Part shown: in pieces, positions 10,057 through 19,300 of the stretch
Position numbering within the stretch: the first letter of the stretch is position 1
Layout of the letters: each line of letters starts with the position of its first letter
Assembly (NCBI GenBank): GCA_021401465.1
Contig: JADDMT010000243.1
Location: forward strand, 1 to 27,280
Source: Teratosphaeria epicoccoides
Lineage: Eukaryota > Ascomycota > Dothideomycetes > Mycosphaerellales > Teratosphaeriaceae
Direction of reading: 5' to 3'
DNA: 27,280 nt
Translations under genes and position numbers: made by a program
Notes under the pieces: model-generated
The model's database searches: none
Seen by the model: only the letters and a program-made list of their open reading frames with translations
What the model was told of the DNA's origin: nothing

Positions 10057-10546
10057 TGTCATGAGTGTCAGGAGTACTGTCCGGAGTACTATAGGATACA
10101 GGATCATGTAGGTCCTAAGTGCTATGAGTCATAGTACTGTCATAGGAGTACTATAAGTCATAGGCATAGTCATAGAAGAAAGGATCTGTCACGTGAGGAT
10201 AGATCCCCGGATCTGTAGGGTTAGTCTACAGATCTATAGGCTTGCAAGGAAGAAGGGATCTGTCACGTGATGACAGACCCTTAGATCTGTAGGGTTAGTC
10301 CACAGATCTACAGACACGGATCTGTCGGGTCTGTCGACAGATCTAACAGAGCTGCTCTGTCGCTCTCTAGTATATAGGGATGGCTTTAGGACAGGCAGTT
10401 AGGAGCTTCGTGCTTAATCTTAATTCAATCCTCTCTTGCTTAGAGGAGAGTTAGTTACAAGGTTAACTGCCATTGTCGATATTCTTCATAGCTCCTGAGT
10501 CTAACACCTAGTCACCTTCCTGCTATCGGCACCTACCCTTATGACA
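10057..10546 (+). repeat. Gypsy LTR copy B (490 bp), 3' LTR
   Basis: It starts TGTCATGAGTG and ends CCCTTATGACA, keeping both terminal TG and CA. It is the inverted counterpart of 3603-4092, with the same length and transition-only differences. It carries the GATCTGTCACGTGA repeats, one TGAGTCA word (10125-10131), and a second such site altered to TAAGTCA. The only candidate internal sequence left of it is the segment down to about 9300, so the rest of its element is missing or displaced. Confidence 0.85.
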
Positions 10547-10566
10547 CTAGGCTAAGAGAGGGATAG
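10547..10566 (+). other. Polypurine tract before LTR C
   Basis: CTAGGCTAAGAGAGGGATAG joins the end of LTR B to the start of LTR C. Its last 15 bases resemble the tract in front of LTR B (CTAAGAGGGGGATAG). It is therefore a 3'-end remnant of a second copy of the same family, not a spacer created by tandem LTR duplication. Confidence 0.55.
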
Positions 10567-11025
10567 TATCATAAGTGTTATAGCCTAAGTTATAGCTGTT
10601 ATAAGTGCTATAAGTTATAGTGTTATAAGTCATAGTACTATGAGTTATAACATAGGCATAGAAGAGAGAGTCTATTATATAAGGATAGACACCTAGATCT
10701 ATAGGGTTAGTCTACAGATCTATAGGCCTATATAGGAGAAGGGATCTGTCATATAAGAATAGACCCTAGGATCTATAGGGTTAGTCTACAGATCTATAGC
10801 TATAGGTCTAATAGGTCTGTTAACAGATCTAACAGAGCTGCCCTGTCTCTCTAGTATATAGGGATAGCTTTAGGACAGGTAGTTAGGAGCTTTATACTTA
10901 ATTTAATTATCTCCTCTAGGGGGGATAGTTAGTTACAAGGTTAATTACCTTTGTTAATATTCTTTACTACTCTGTAAGTCTAACACCTAATCCCCTTCCT
11001 ACTATTAGTACCTACCCTTCTGACA
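10567..11025 (+). repeat. Gypsy LTR copy C (459 bp), older and more decayed
   Basis: It aligns along its whole length with LTR B but is much richer in TA, shorter by about 31 bp, and begins TATCATAAG where B has TGTCATGAG. It ends CTTCTGACA. The CACGTG core seen twice in copies A and B is lost here (CATATAAG in its place). The extra decay and the indels suggest an older insertion than A and B. Confidence 0.8.
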
Positions 11026-11169
11026 ATAGGCTAAAGTTATGCAAGTAGAAAGATGTGTAGGGTAATGTTAAACAAAGACTAGGACACTATTCTTATAACA
11101 AGCTATGACAATGTAAAGAAACTAGTCCTATTTCCAAGCTGTTAGAGGCAGTTTGTAGTGTATAACATA
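11026..11169. other. AT-rich junction between LTR C and low-copy DNA
   Basis: There is no ORF. The first bases after LTR C (ATAGGCTAAA) resemble those after LTR B (CTAGGCTAAG). The RIP-like composition fades over this stretch, and ordinary mixed composition begins at about 11170. Confidence 0.4.
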
Positions 11170-11669
11170 TCCCTCTGAAAATCAATTTTGATATTATTCA
11201 AGCATGATCTTATTATTAGTACCTTGAACGTACTTTGTAACGCCTAGAACCTCGAGTAGTCTCCGATACACCTGTTTCTCTGTTTCCAAGCCTTCCGGGT
11301 ACAAGTAGTTGTTGCTATGTGCTTCAATGCTCCCGTTCAGCCGCCAACATCCATAGAGCTTGGGAATTCTCAGAACGTGGCGTCCGTCACGGATGATGAA
11401 ACCAAGTTTGTCGGGTCGACGCGGCGGCCGTAAGCAAGGAGGATACAATCCATTGCGGCGGATGGTCCTGCAGGATAGAGAGGCGGTCCGAATGTGCCAA
11501 ATTGCATGCAGGCAAGGAAACTTTCGGTGGGCGTGATTGTGCTCTCGCGATCGCTCCGTGCGATATCTAGACCAAAGACGAGCGCCATCTTCACCTGCCA
11601 GGAGTCCCTCCGCTGGCTGTATCGAGTCCTGATCTTGCGCTGGCACCGATATGATTGACGCACCACCAA
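11170..11669 (-). pseudogene. Protein-kinase-like N-terminal fragment, frameshifted and truncated
   Basis: Two minus-strand frames together read like the N-lobe of a fungal kinase-like protein. The first frame (to about 11400) has VFGLDIARS, FLACMQFGTFGPPLYPAG and a possible glycine-loop remnant LLAYGRRVD. The second frame continues with LGFIIRDGRHVLRIPKLYG, then SIEAHSNN, then LETEKQVYRRLLEVLGV and NKIMLE. In active relatives VLKIPKLY would hold the ATP-binding Lys, here Arg (VLRIPKLY). The frame switch is near 11400-11425 and an in-frame TAA follows MLE. No C-lobe is present; the sequence gives way to the LTR-bearing region. The family assignment is by eye. Confidence 0.45.
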
Positions 11670-11932
11670 ATGATGAAGGCCTTCGTGCTATTGCTCAAAG
11701 ACTACGTCCAATCGATACCTCGTGGAGTCCGCAGTCTCTTGAGCGTGAGATCTTCCTACATGGGGCAGCCACGTCCATCTCCCGAAGCCAGCTAAATGAT
11801 ATGCTTCGGGTGTACGAAAGTATCGCGCCCTTTATTCGGCGCGTTGGATGCCAGCTATGACTTTATTGCAGACCAATGCTGGGCACTGACATTGCACCGG
11901 CTCTCAGACCATGCAACGTTGGAGTCGATCTG
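11651..11932 (+). pseudogene. Unrecognised short ORF pair joined by a frameshift
   Basis: An ATG at 11651 opens 69 codons ending after IRRVGCQL. The neighbouring frame then continues with protein-like sequence (LDASYDFIADQCWALTL, then HRLSDHATLESI) to a TGA near 11930. One small indel near 11840 would join them into about 93 codons. No motif was recognised and no homologue could be named. It diverges from the kinase-like fragment on the other strand, with an 18-bp overlap at the 5' ends. It could be a decayed gene or a chance pair of open frames. Confidence 0.25.
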
Positions 11933-12287
11933 ATCTGGTGGTGTGGCGGCGGCGACTATCTTGTCGAGACCATACTATCTTGCCCTTCAGTGACGACTTG
12001 ATCTTAGCTTGCATCGGACCACTCCCTAGACGAGATCGGTTGACGTGTCATTCTGAGCTCTGCATGCCGTAGAGACGCGAGTGGGGCAGCGAAGCATAGA
12101 GATCATCGAAACAACACACGTATACGTTCAAAGGCGATCTGATGTAGACGGAATCGAGATTCAGCCTTCCAGTCGGAAGACGAGGAACCTAAGTTCGACA
12201 CCCATGAAGCATACGTAAGACAATGCGGACGGCTTGGGTCAGTTTGCAGAGGACCTCCAAATCTGCAGAGGGCAACGCTGTACGTAG
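11933..12287. other. Intergenic, nothing recognised
   Basis: Mixed composition, no RIP signature, no convincing ORF or repeat. It lies 3' of the dehydrogenase pseudogene and may include its terminator, but no clear signal was seen. Confidence 0.4.
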
Positions 12288-13401
12288 CTATGGCCCTCCG
12301 TCAGCTTTGATCTGAATAACCACCTTGGAGAAATGCTTCTGCGCTGCCAATCGATCATAGGCCTTCAAAGCGTCCGCTAAAGCAAACATCTCATCGTCCA
12401 GCTCTGGTAGAATACCCTTATCGTCAATGCACACGATCATGTCGCGATACTGCTCACGAGTCCCAAGCAGGATGCCACGGATCATGCAGACATGCCACAG
12501 CGAAGCAAGAGCAGGCACGGCTTGCATGTTCGTGCCACCTAGAATGCCCGTTGCAGCAACGATCCCGTCAGTCCTCACGGCTGTGAGTGACTCCGTCAAC
12601 GTACTGTCACCTCCCACGTCAACCACCACGTCGAATCCTCGACCTCCAGGCGTGAGCTCGCGCGCTTTGGTACCCCAATCGCGCGTTTGGCGGTAGTTGA
12701 TCACATGTGCCGCGCCGAGATCTTGCAATCTCTGCGCCTTTGCGTCCGAAGATGTCGTCGCTACGACATTCGCACCCTGAGCTGATGCGAACTGGAGTGC
12801 GGCAATACTGACGCCCCCTGTGCCTTCCACCAGGACCCAACTTCTCTTTCCGACTGCTCGACCTTCCAACCCAAAGAGCGCATTCCAAGCCGCAAGACCA
12901 CTGCACGTCAGCGTCGCAGCCTGCTCAAAACTCAATCGTTCTGGTGCTTTTAACAAAGCAGAATCAGGGAAATGTCCAAACTCCTGCAACGTGCCATCGA
13001 TCCCGTGTCCGAGCCCAGCTCCAACATCCTCCATAACGGGAAACTCGGCTTGTCCGACGCCAGGTGCCAAATGGCAAATGAGTAACGACTCTGTCCCCGA
13101 CCCGAAACTTCACGACGTTCTTCCCAACGCCACGCACAATACCTGCGCCATCTGATCCGGGAACGACGTCTGGCTTGACATTTCCGGGAGCAACTCTCTT
13201 CTGCAATTAGTGTTTCGACTAGCTCAATGCTCCGCTTTGATTCAGACGCACCTTTGCGATCATCAAGTGTCGATAATTTAGAGACGCCGCGTACAGTTGC
13301 ACGACGACCCCATCGTCCGCGAGTGAGCCCTCCTGGGTATGGGGTTTGTCATGCTGCTCACTTGCTTGATGATGTCTGGTATCATGTTCTGCAAGTCTCA
13401 T
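12288..13401 (-). pseudogene. Medium-chain dehydrogenase/reductase (zinc-type ADH-like), frameshifted
   Basis: Members of this family are cytosolic NAD(P)H-dependent alcohol dehydrogenases or quinone reductases. The N-terminal GroES-like part reads VVVQLYAASLNYRHLMIAK, then (after an intron at 13201-13251) VKPDVVPGSDGAGIV and FRVGDRVVTHL. The rest reads GLGHGIDGTLQEFG, the Rossmann motif VEGTGGVSIAALQFA, SDAKAQRLQDLGAAHVINY, FDVVVDVGG and KHFSKVVIQIK, ending at TAG 12288-12290. A 7-nt insertion at about 13068-13080 shifts the frame between THL and APGVG; without it the reading is continuous. Codons look unmutated, with no RIP. The N-terminus is unclear: the frame is open to 13401, but its first 30 residues do not look like the family. 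A sequencing error at the 7-nt repeat is the alternative to a true pseudogene. Confidence 0.8.
13201..13251 (-). other. Intron in the dehydrogenase gene
   Basis: A 51-nt minus-strand intron with donor GTGCGT, branch-like ACTAAT and acceptor TTGCAG. Removing it joins LMIAK to KRVAPGNVKP in phase 0, as expected for the family; leaving it in gives a premature TAG. Size and signals are typical of ascomycete introns. Confidence 0.75.
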
Positions 13402-14200
13402 GCACGGCTCAGCAACGGTACGGTATTTCGCCAGTGCGGGTGTTCAAGTTGTCGAACGATATGGGTTGACAGCCACATAGCATTCGGAAATTCGGACTTT
13501 CATACCCTTGGCTCAGAACCTTTCGTCCTCAATCGAATGGACACATATCCTGCCTGTACCGAGACAATGCGAATCAGCTACGTACTATCGGCTTGAGCTG
13601 CAGCAAGAGCTGCGTTCTCCGCAATCGTCATCGTCCGAGCTGATGTCTACACAGATCCATTCGCAAACATGTGCCGCAATTATCCGCGTCGCTCTGAGGG
13701 CTCACGCAGCTCCGCATAAAGTCTTTGGAGAAGTGGAGGTAGGTTCGCAGCTGCCCGAGCTGCAGGCTTCTCCCGTCGTGCGTTGTGCGTTCTCATATGC
13801 CGAATGTCTCGTCAGCACTGCAAGTTCTCTATACTGACCTGTGGACCTCGGGAGCCGCAATTTTCTCAAATCAGAAGTCACAAACTACAGGTCGAGTCAC
13901 GGAGGACTCTCGATGATGTGCAGATGCAGCTTTTCCGTAGCGCAGGTCTGGTTCGTGGCACAATAGCAAAGTGTCAGACATGGACTAATGGATACGGGTT
14001 CACATTCATGAGGTCAATAGTATTGCCGCGACCTCCGCAGTTGTCTGCATTCGAGCTGGTATCAGTAAGCCTCATGACTGGGGCAAGTGGGTACGATAAC
14101 AACAATGGGAGTCGTCGAAGACGATGATCGCCAGGAGGTAGAGAATGAGCTAGACGTCATCGTTCAAATTGATGTCGTCAACGGGCGAGATGAGATTGAG

Positions 14201-14272
14201 CTGGATGCCGAGGATGAGCTGCCTGTCGAGGACGGGCTGGACGTCGAGGATAGGCTAGGCGTCGAGGGCGAC
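14201..14272 (+). repeat. Four-copy 18-bp minisatellite encoding acidic hexapeptides
   Basis: Four head-to-tail 18-bp units, diverged, begin CTGGATGCCGAGGATGAG. In the plus-strand frame starting at 14087 they read LDAEDE, LPVEDG, LDVEDR and LGVEGD. Similar but looser copies continue on both sides, about 14138 to 14345, where the frame is broken by TGA codons. It may be the remnant of an acidic repeat protein. Confidence 0.55.
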
Positions 14273-15927
14273 AAGGATTGACTGGAGGTCGACGACGATT
14301 GACTCGATGTTAGAGATGAGCGGTATCAAGGACAAGCTGGATGCTGGCGACGAGTGAGCCCCAGCGCGCTATACGTTGGAAAGCCAATTGCGGAAGCCAC
14401 CGCCCAGGCATGCAGGAAGGGATCGCCAGCCCTCCATGCTAACATTAATGAGGAAGAATCTATTTGGTGCTGGCGAGTGCTGAGGGATATCAGGTTATCA
14501 CCCCGACCTTCGCACCATGCCGACATATCACTTCCTCTAATGGTACAACATCCGAAAGAACAGCGGAATACTAGCAGAGAGATTGTTCAACAAGGCTATT
14601 CTTCCCACGACATCGCCGAACAGCGAGCACAAGCTATAATCGATCCAATACCACCATCTTCGATCATGACAGCTGTTCAGGGCAGCAACGATGCTCAGAA
14701 CGAACGGAATATTTTCTGGTATGCCTCCAGCTTTGCTGACGTGCCTGATGCCGGCGCATGCTGTATAGAGGACAGACGCGAGGATGCTTCATCACATAGG
14801 TAGCTTTGCTGGCAGACAAGCAGGCAATTATGGATCTGGCCCTTCAGTCTAGGCTGGCTCAAGAGGCCACAGCATTGGAAACCAAGATACATGCAGTGTA
14901 CTTTACACCCTGTACGATAGTAGCCCTTTCTCACTGCCGACAAGCACCAGGCACTCCATTCGGGCGATCTCGCTACCATCTACATCGTCGCCATCGTCCC
15001 ACTTGCCAACAATTCAGCGTAAAGATAAGTAGCATCAGTCTGTCTTCTGACGAGCCGACCTTTCACTCGGCGCCTCCTTCAGAGTCTGTCCGCGCCTCGC
15101 TAAAATACGCGACATGTTCTCCTTCGCTGTCTTCGCCCAATGAGCCGGCGACACATTTCCAACCCTGTCAATGACACTACTGACCCTCGCGTGATGCTCT
15201 TCACACGCCATCTCCTGCCGATTAAGCATATAGATTACTCTGAAACCTTCATCCACCGACGTCTCTATTCCCACAATGCTGTCAAAAATCATCCCTTCAA
15301 CTCCATTGAGCCCATCAATCAAATCCCACCTCACCTTACAATTCAGCAGGAGCCTCGGGATCAGCACATTCTCATCTATCTATTACTTCTCTGCTAGCCC
15401 CTCTACTCAATCACGCTGGCTTTTCACGGGCCCAAGCTCAAAACCAAGGTACCGACCGCTGCGGTCCAGGAATCTGAAAAAACGTGCGAGGATCCCTACC
15501 ACGCAATCGAAGGGAATCCCAAGGTACCGACGGGGCTCGTGCAGGTACAGCGCGAAGTACGGTTCAAGTGTAGATCTCTCTGCAATACTTGGCGGTGTGT
15601 GCCGATTTGCTTGGGCGAGGTTCTGGAATTGATGGCTTAGGGTCGCGAAATGCTGTAGTCAACTGCGAGGACGAAGAGGATGAAGTCACGCAGGCGGGCG
15701 GCCTCGGTTTCGGTTGCGGTGATACTTGCGCCGTGGCGCACCGTTTCTCGCGTACAAGCTAGTGCTTGTGTGTGAATGTTGACGTTGTTGACTGGAGCAG
15801 ATGCAGCAAGCGCAGTGCTTCCATTAATCGAATGAGCTTTTAGTGTAATGGGCTGCTTGTTGCTTTGCTTTACTGACGCACTGACACAATCAAATGCTCG
15901 TGGTCGAATAATGGCGCTACGTACTGC

Positions 15928-15932
15928 CTCAG
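15928..15932 (+). other. Left target-site duplication of the Copia element
   Basis: CTCAG directly precedes the 5' LTR. The right copy at 22826-22830 is CTTAG. The single difference is C to T in a CpA, the RIP type, so the pair is accepted as a 5-bp target-site duplication. Confidence 0.7.
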
Positions 15933-16124
15933 TGTTGTTTGGTGAGTCCCACTGGTCGCGAGGTAAGGTGTCCGATGTAAGACGAGGCTGTATCACGAGA
16001 ACACCGCAGTAGCGTATGTGGTGACTATAAGCCTCTACAGAAAATTATAGATAGGAGTAATAGCACTCATCCGAAAATACCATGCATTTAAAACACCACA
16101 AAATGGTAATATACCTATTTAATA
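15933..16124 (+). repeat. 5' LTR of the Copia element (192 bp)
   Basis: It starts TGTTGTTTGG and ends TATTTAATA (the terminal CA is now TA). Against the 3' LTR it shows about 26 differences, all transitions, with no indel. In 21 of them this copy keeps C or G where the 3' copy has T or A, so this copy is much less mutated. Confidence 0.9.
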
Positions 16125-16140
16125 GTTATAAGCCTAGGTC
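16125..16140 (+). other. Primer-binding site, initiator-tRNA-Met half-molecule type
   Basis: GTTATAAGCC follows the LTR with no gap. It differs by one G-to-A change in a TpG from GTTATGAGCC, the complement of the anticodon stem-loop of initiator tRNA-Met (CAT anticodon). Copia-class elements are known to prime from an internally cleaved initiator tRNA. The assignment is from memory of the tRNA sequence. Confidence 0.5.
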
Positions 16141-16306
16141 GCAATTCTGCAGACTCTTAGGTTTTAACAATCCTTAGAGACTACTTAATCGCAAGAATGC
16201 ATTGTTTGCAAACTAAATAATACTCGTAATTCAAATTTGCATCCTATACTACTTATCTATAATAGAGAAATTTAACATAAACTTATTAGCTATAGCTCTT
16301 AGCACT

Positions 16307-19300
16307 ATGCTAAAAGACAAGATCCTGTTTAATTTCACTAAGTATAACAAGTAGCATAATGAAGCTAAGGCTAAGGCTATTAATCTTGAGATCTAGTAGT
16401 ACTTTACTAACAAGCTAGGGGTCATGAGAGAGGCTAAGCTAGTACCTCTAGTCATGATAGCTTGTCTAAACTTTCCTCTAATGAATGCTACCTAAGAAGA
16501 ACGTTATAACTACAAGAATGCGAAAGAACTGTAGACTAAAGCTAAGACTAACTTCTTATACGCGACTAAACAATACAAACGATTTACTAACTACAGAATA
16601 ATATTCAAGATGTATCTTGACAAAATGATCCTAAATATGTATTTAATAGAACTAAATACTAACTAAATAACACTAGCTCTATAGTAGGACTTCATTATAA
16701 TAAACCTCTTTCTAACTAATAAGAACTGTCGCTAGATACTTACTAATAAGAACTTGACTCTTAGGAGTAGCAGACAAGTTAAGACAATTAAGAACTAGTT
16801 TATAGAATAGCTTAACTACAAGGTAAAGCTTATCTGCTATAATCACGAACTCTAGCATATAGTTGTTAAGGACTTCTGCAGAGCCTTCGAGTCTACAATT
16901 AATCTAACTACTAGCTAGATAGTAGCTACTTAGGCTAATCTATCATCTGCAGTTAATTTCTGTAGGAACTTTATTAGGCGTAGACTAGCAAATCTTCAAG
17001 TTACTAGGTCCTAGGCTTATGCTACCTTTAGTAGTGTAGCTCTACCTACACAAAGTGCGTCTTTAGTAGATGATCTAGTAGTAGGAACTTTAGTTAACCT
17101 ACGACTAGAACAGCCATGACGTCAGAAAATGTGCTCAAATTAGATAGGGAAGACTACAGACAAGGCCTATGTCAGATTATAGAGCTACCTAACTGTTAAT
17201 CACAAGATCAGGCTAGTACTAGACGAGATGTTAGGCAAAGATTACTAAGCATTCTAGTACTATTAGCAGATCCTTAGAAATAATCGCGATAAGTGCATGA
17301 CCTAAGCTTAGAAGTTCGGAGACCCTAAAGCTATTAAGATCTAGAAGAAGACCTATAGTAGCAACATCTTAGGAGCAAAAAAGTTAATCAGACAATTAGT
17401 TAATGTCGCTATTGCTACTATAGTGCACACAACTAGGCACTCGGTGTTTACTACCTAGAGCAGGAGTAGTATGGCGATTACTATGCTTCTAGATAGCGGG
17501 TTAAATGTGCATATTATTAATAGTCTATACATTAGGATGTTCATGCCTACAAGATATCCTTTAGAGATGACTATTAGGTCTAGAAAGTCAATTAACAAGC
17601 TAGTAGTTCAGGGAAACCTGACAGTAGACATTAGAGGTTAGGATGGCGAGCCTATTAAGTTAAGACTAAGAGATGTGCTGCTTGTCCCTAGCTTCTACGT
17701 TAATATCATCTTAGAAGAGGTAATGTTTAAAGACTACGGACTATTCTATAACCGCCGAGCTAGTTAGTAGCTAGATAAGCATAACAACCTAGTTGTAATA
17801 GTAGTAAAGGATCAGAGATTGTCGTAGATTAAGCTGATATAACAAGAGGTAGACATATCTTCGCCGAATATTACATGATAGCTATCACGAGAAGATAGCT
17901 TACTAATGTTAGTAGCAGACACTCTTTAGTAATAGGAAGTTAACAGCTACAAGAAGGCCTTTGTAGCGTAGTCTAGCTAGTAGCTACTACGAAACAGGAA
18001 GATGTTACTAGCACTTACCTATAGGGTACTTAGCTACATCTCTAAAGACAGGATTAACTACATACTAAAGGTAGTTACTAGCGTGAGTTTCGCTAGAGAT
18101 ACGCCTGCTCTGTTAACTAACAAGTACGAAACTTACGTACTGTCTAAAAGCAAGCGAGTTATCTTAAGAAGACAGCAATTCTAGACGAGACTCTTATTAC
18201 TGCTTAGTGATGTCATAATAGACATTACGGAGTTTGACTCGGCGTTTAATAGTCACAGGTATATAGTGCATGCCTATGATGCTAATACTAAGTTGTACTT
18301 TGTCTAGACAATAGTATCCTACAGACAGGGAGACCTTCTTGCCTGCTATTAGGAACTACAGCGGTTTGTCAAGAATTTTGGTTAGGAAATGTATGTTCTA
18401 ACTACTAACAATAACTATTACCTAGGTCTTGTCTTTAGATCTGTTCTTCGATTAGACAATGTGCTATGGAAACAGACAGCGGCATACACTCTAGAGCAGG
18501 ATCCTGCAGAGAGAGGTAGTCGATCGGTAATTTAGCTAGCGAGGTCTCTAGCGATTAATAGAAATTTGCCTGAAAATCTCTGGCCGGAGTTAGTCGTAGT
18601 AGCTACGTACATCCTTAATTAGTTACTAACTCTATCAATTAGCTATAAGACTCCATTTGAAGCATGTTACAGCAAAAAGCCTAGTATTGCCTATATGTTC
18701 GTAGTTAGGGCGAGAGCGTACGCTTACAAGACCTGCGATAGTAACCTACTAAAGAGAGCGAAACTACAGGCTCGTGCGCACATTAGGTATTTAGTTAGCT
18801 TTAAGGGTCATAACATCTATTACATCTAGATCCTGTCAAAGGGAGTAATAATCTAGACTAGAGATGTAATCTTCGATGAGTCTAGGAGGTACTCTAAGCA
18901 TGATATTAACCTTGCAGTAGTTATCGACTCGGGCATTAATGCAGCAGTAGATCTACAGGACCCGCAAGGAGCGTTTAAATTGCAGTTTGATAACTTGATC
19001 TTTAAGACGTTAGCTATCTGTAGGGACATGCGACTAGCTAAGGGGGTAGACTCTTAGGACTCTCTAATAGATGATGTTAATCATCCGCATCATCTAGAAC
19101 TAGAGTTTAAGTATGATTAACTGTATTATCTAGAACCGGAGTTTAAGTATAAGATCATGCGGAGTTTTCCGCTAGGTAAGCAGGAACTAAGCTAATACTT
19201 CTTTGAAAACATCTTTCCTACGCTTAATCTAGAGCATAGCCCTCTGACAGGTACGCTATCAGGATAGAAGAGAATTGTAGTAGAAGCTAGTCTAGACGAG

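Larger units (their letters stand above)
13402..15932. other. Long low-copy stretch without a recognisable gene
   Basis: Many short frames are open on both strands, but none reads as a known family, and none could be joined over plausible introns. Composition is mixed and not RIP-like. A short acidic-coding minisatellite lies at 14201-14272. The word AAGGTACCGAC occurs twice about 70-80 bp apart between 15441 and 15540. It may hold decayed genes or a lineage-specific gene that cannot be seen by eye. Confidence 0.35.

Noticed and set aside
3603..11025. Repeated short words in the LTRs as a possible CRISPR or tandem regulatory array
   Set aside because: Repeats are irregularly spaced, belong to LTR U3 sequence present in three copies, and the context is eukaryotic.
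13201..13251. Apparent second frameshift/stop in the dehydrogenase gene
   Set aside because: The 51 nt have GTGCGT donor, ACTAAT branch-like site and TTGCAG acceptor and restore the family sequence in phase 0 when removed, so it is an intron.
15637..15996. 119-codon minus-strand frame
   Set aside because: Its first residues are translated from the Copia 5' LTR; the rest has no recognisable motif.
18002..18184. Short intact-looking plus-strand frame
   Set aside because: It is a stop-free piece of the Copia Gag-Pol frame (between protease and integrase core), not a separate gene.
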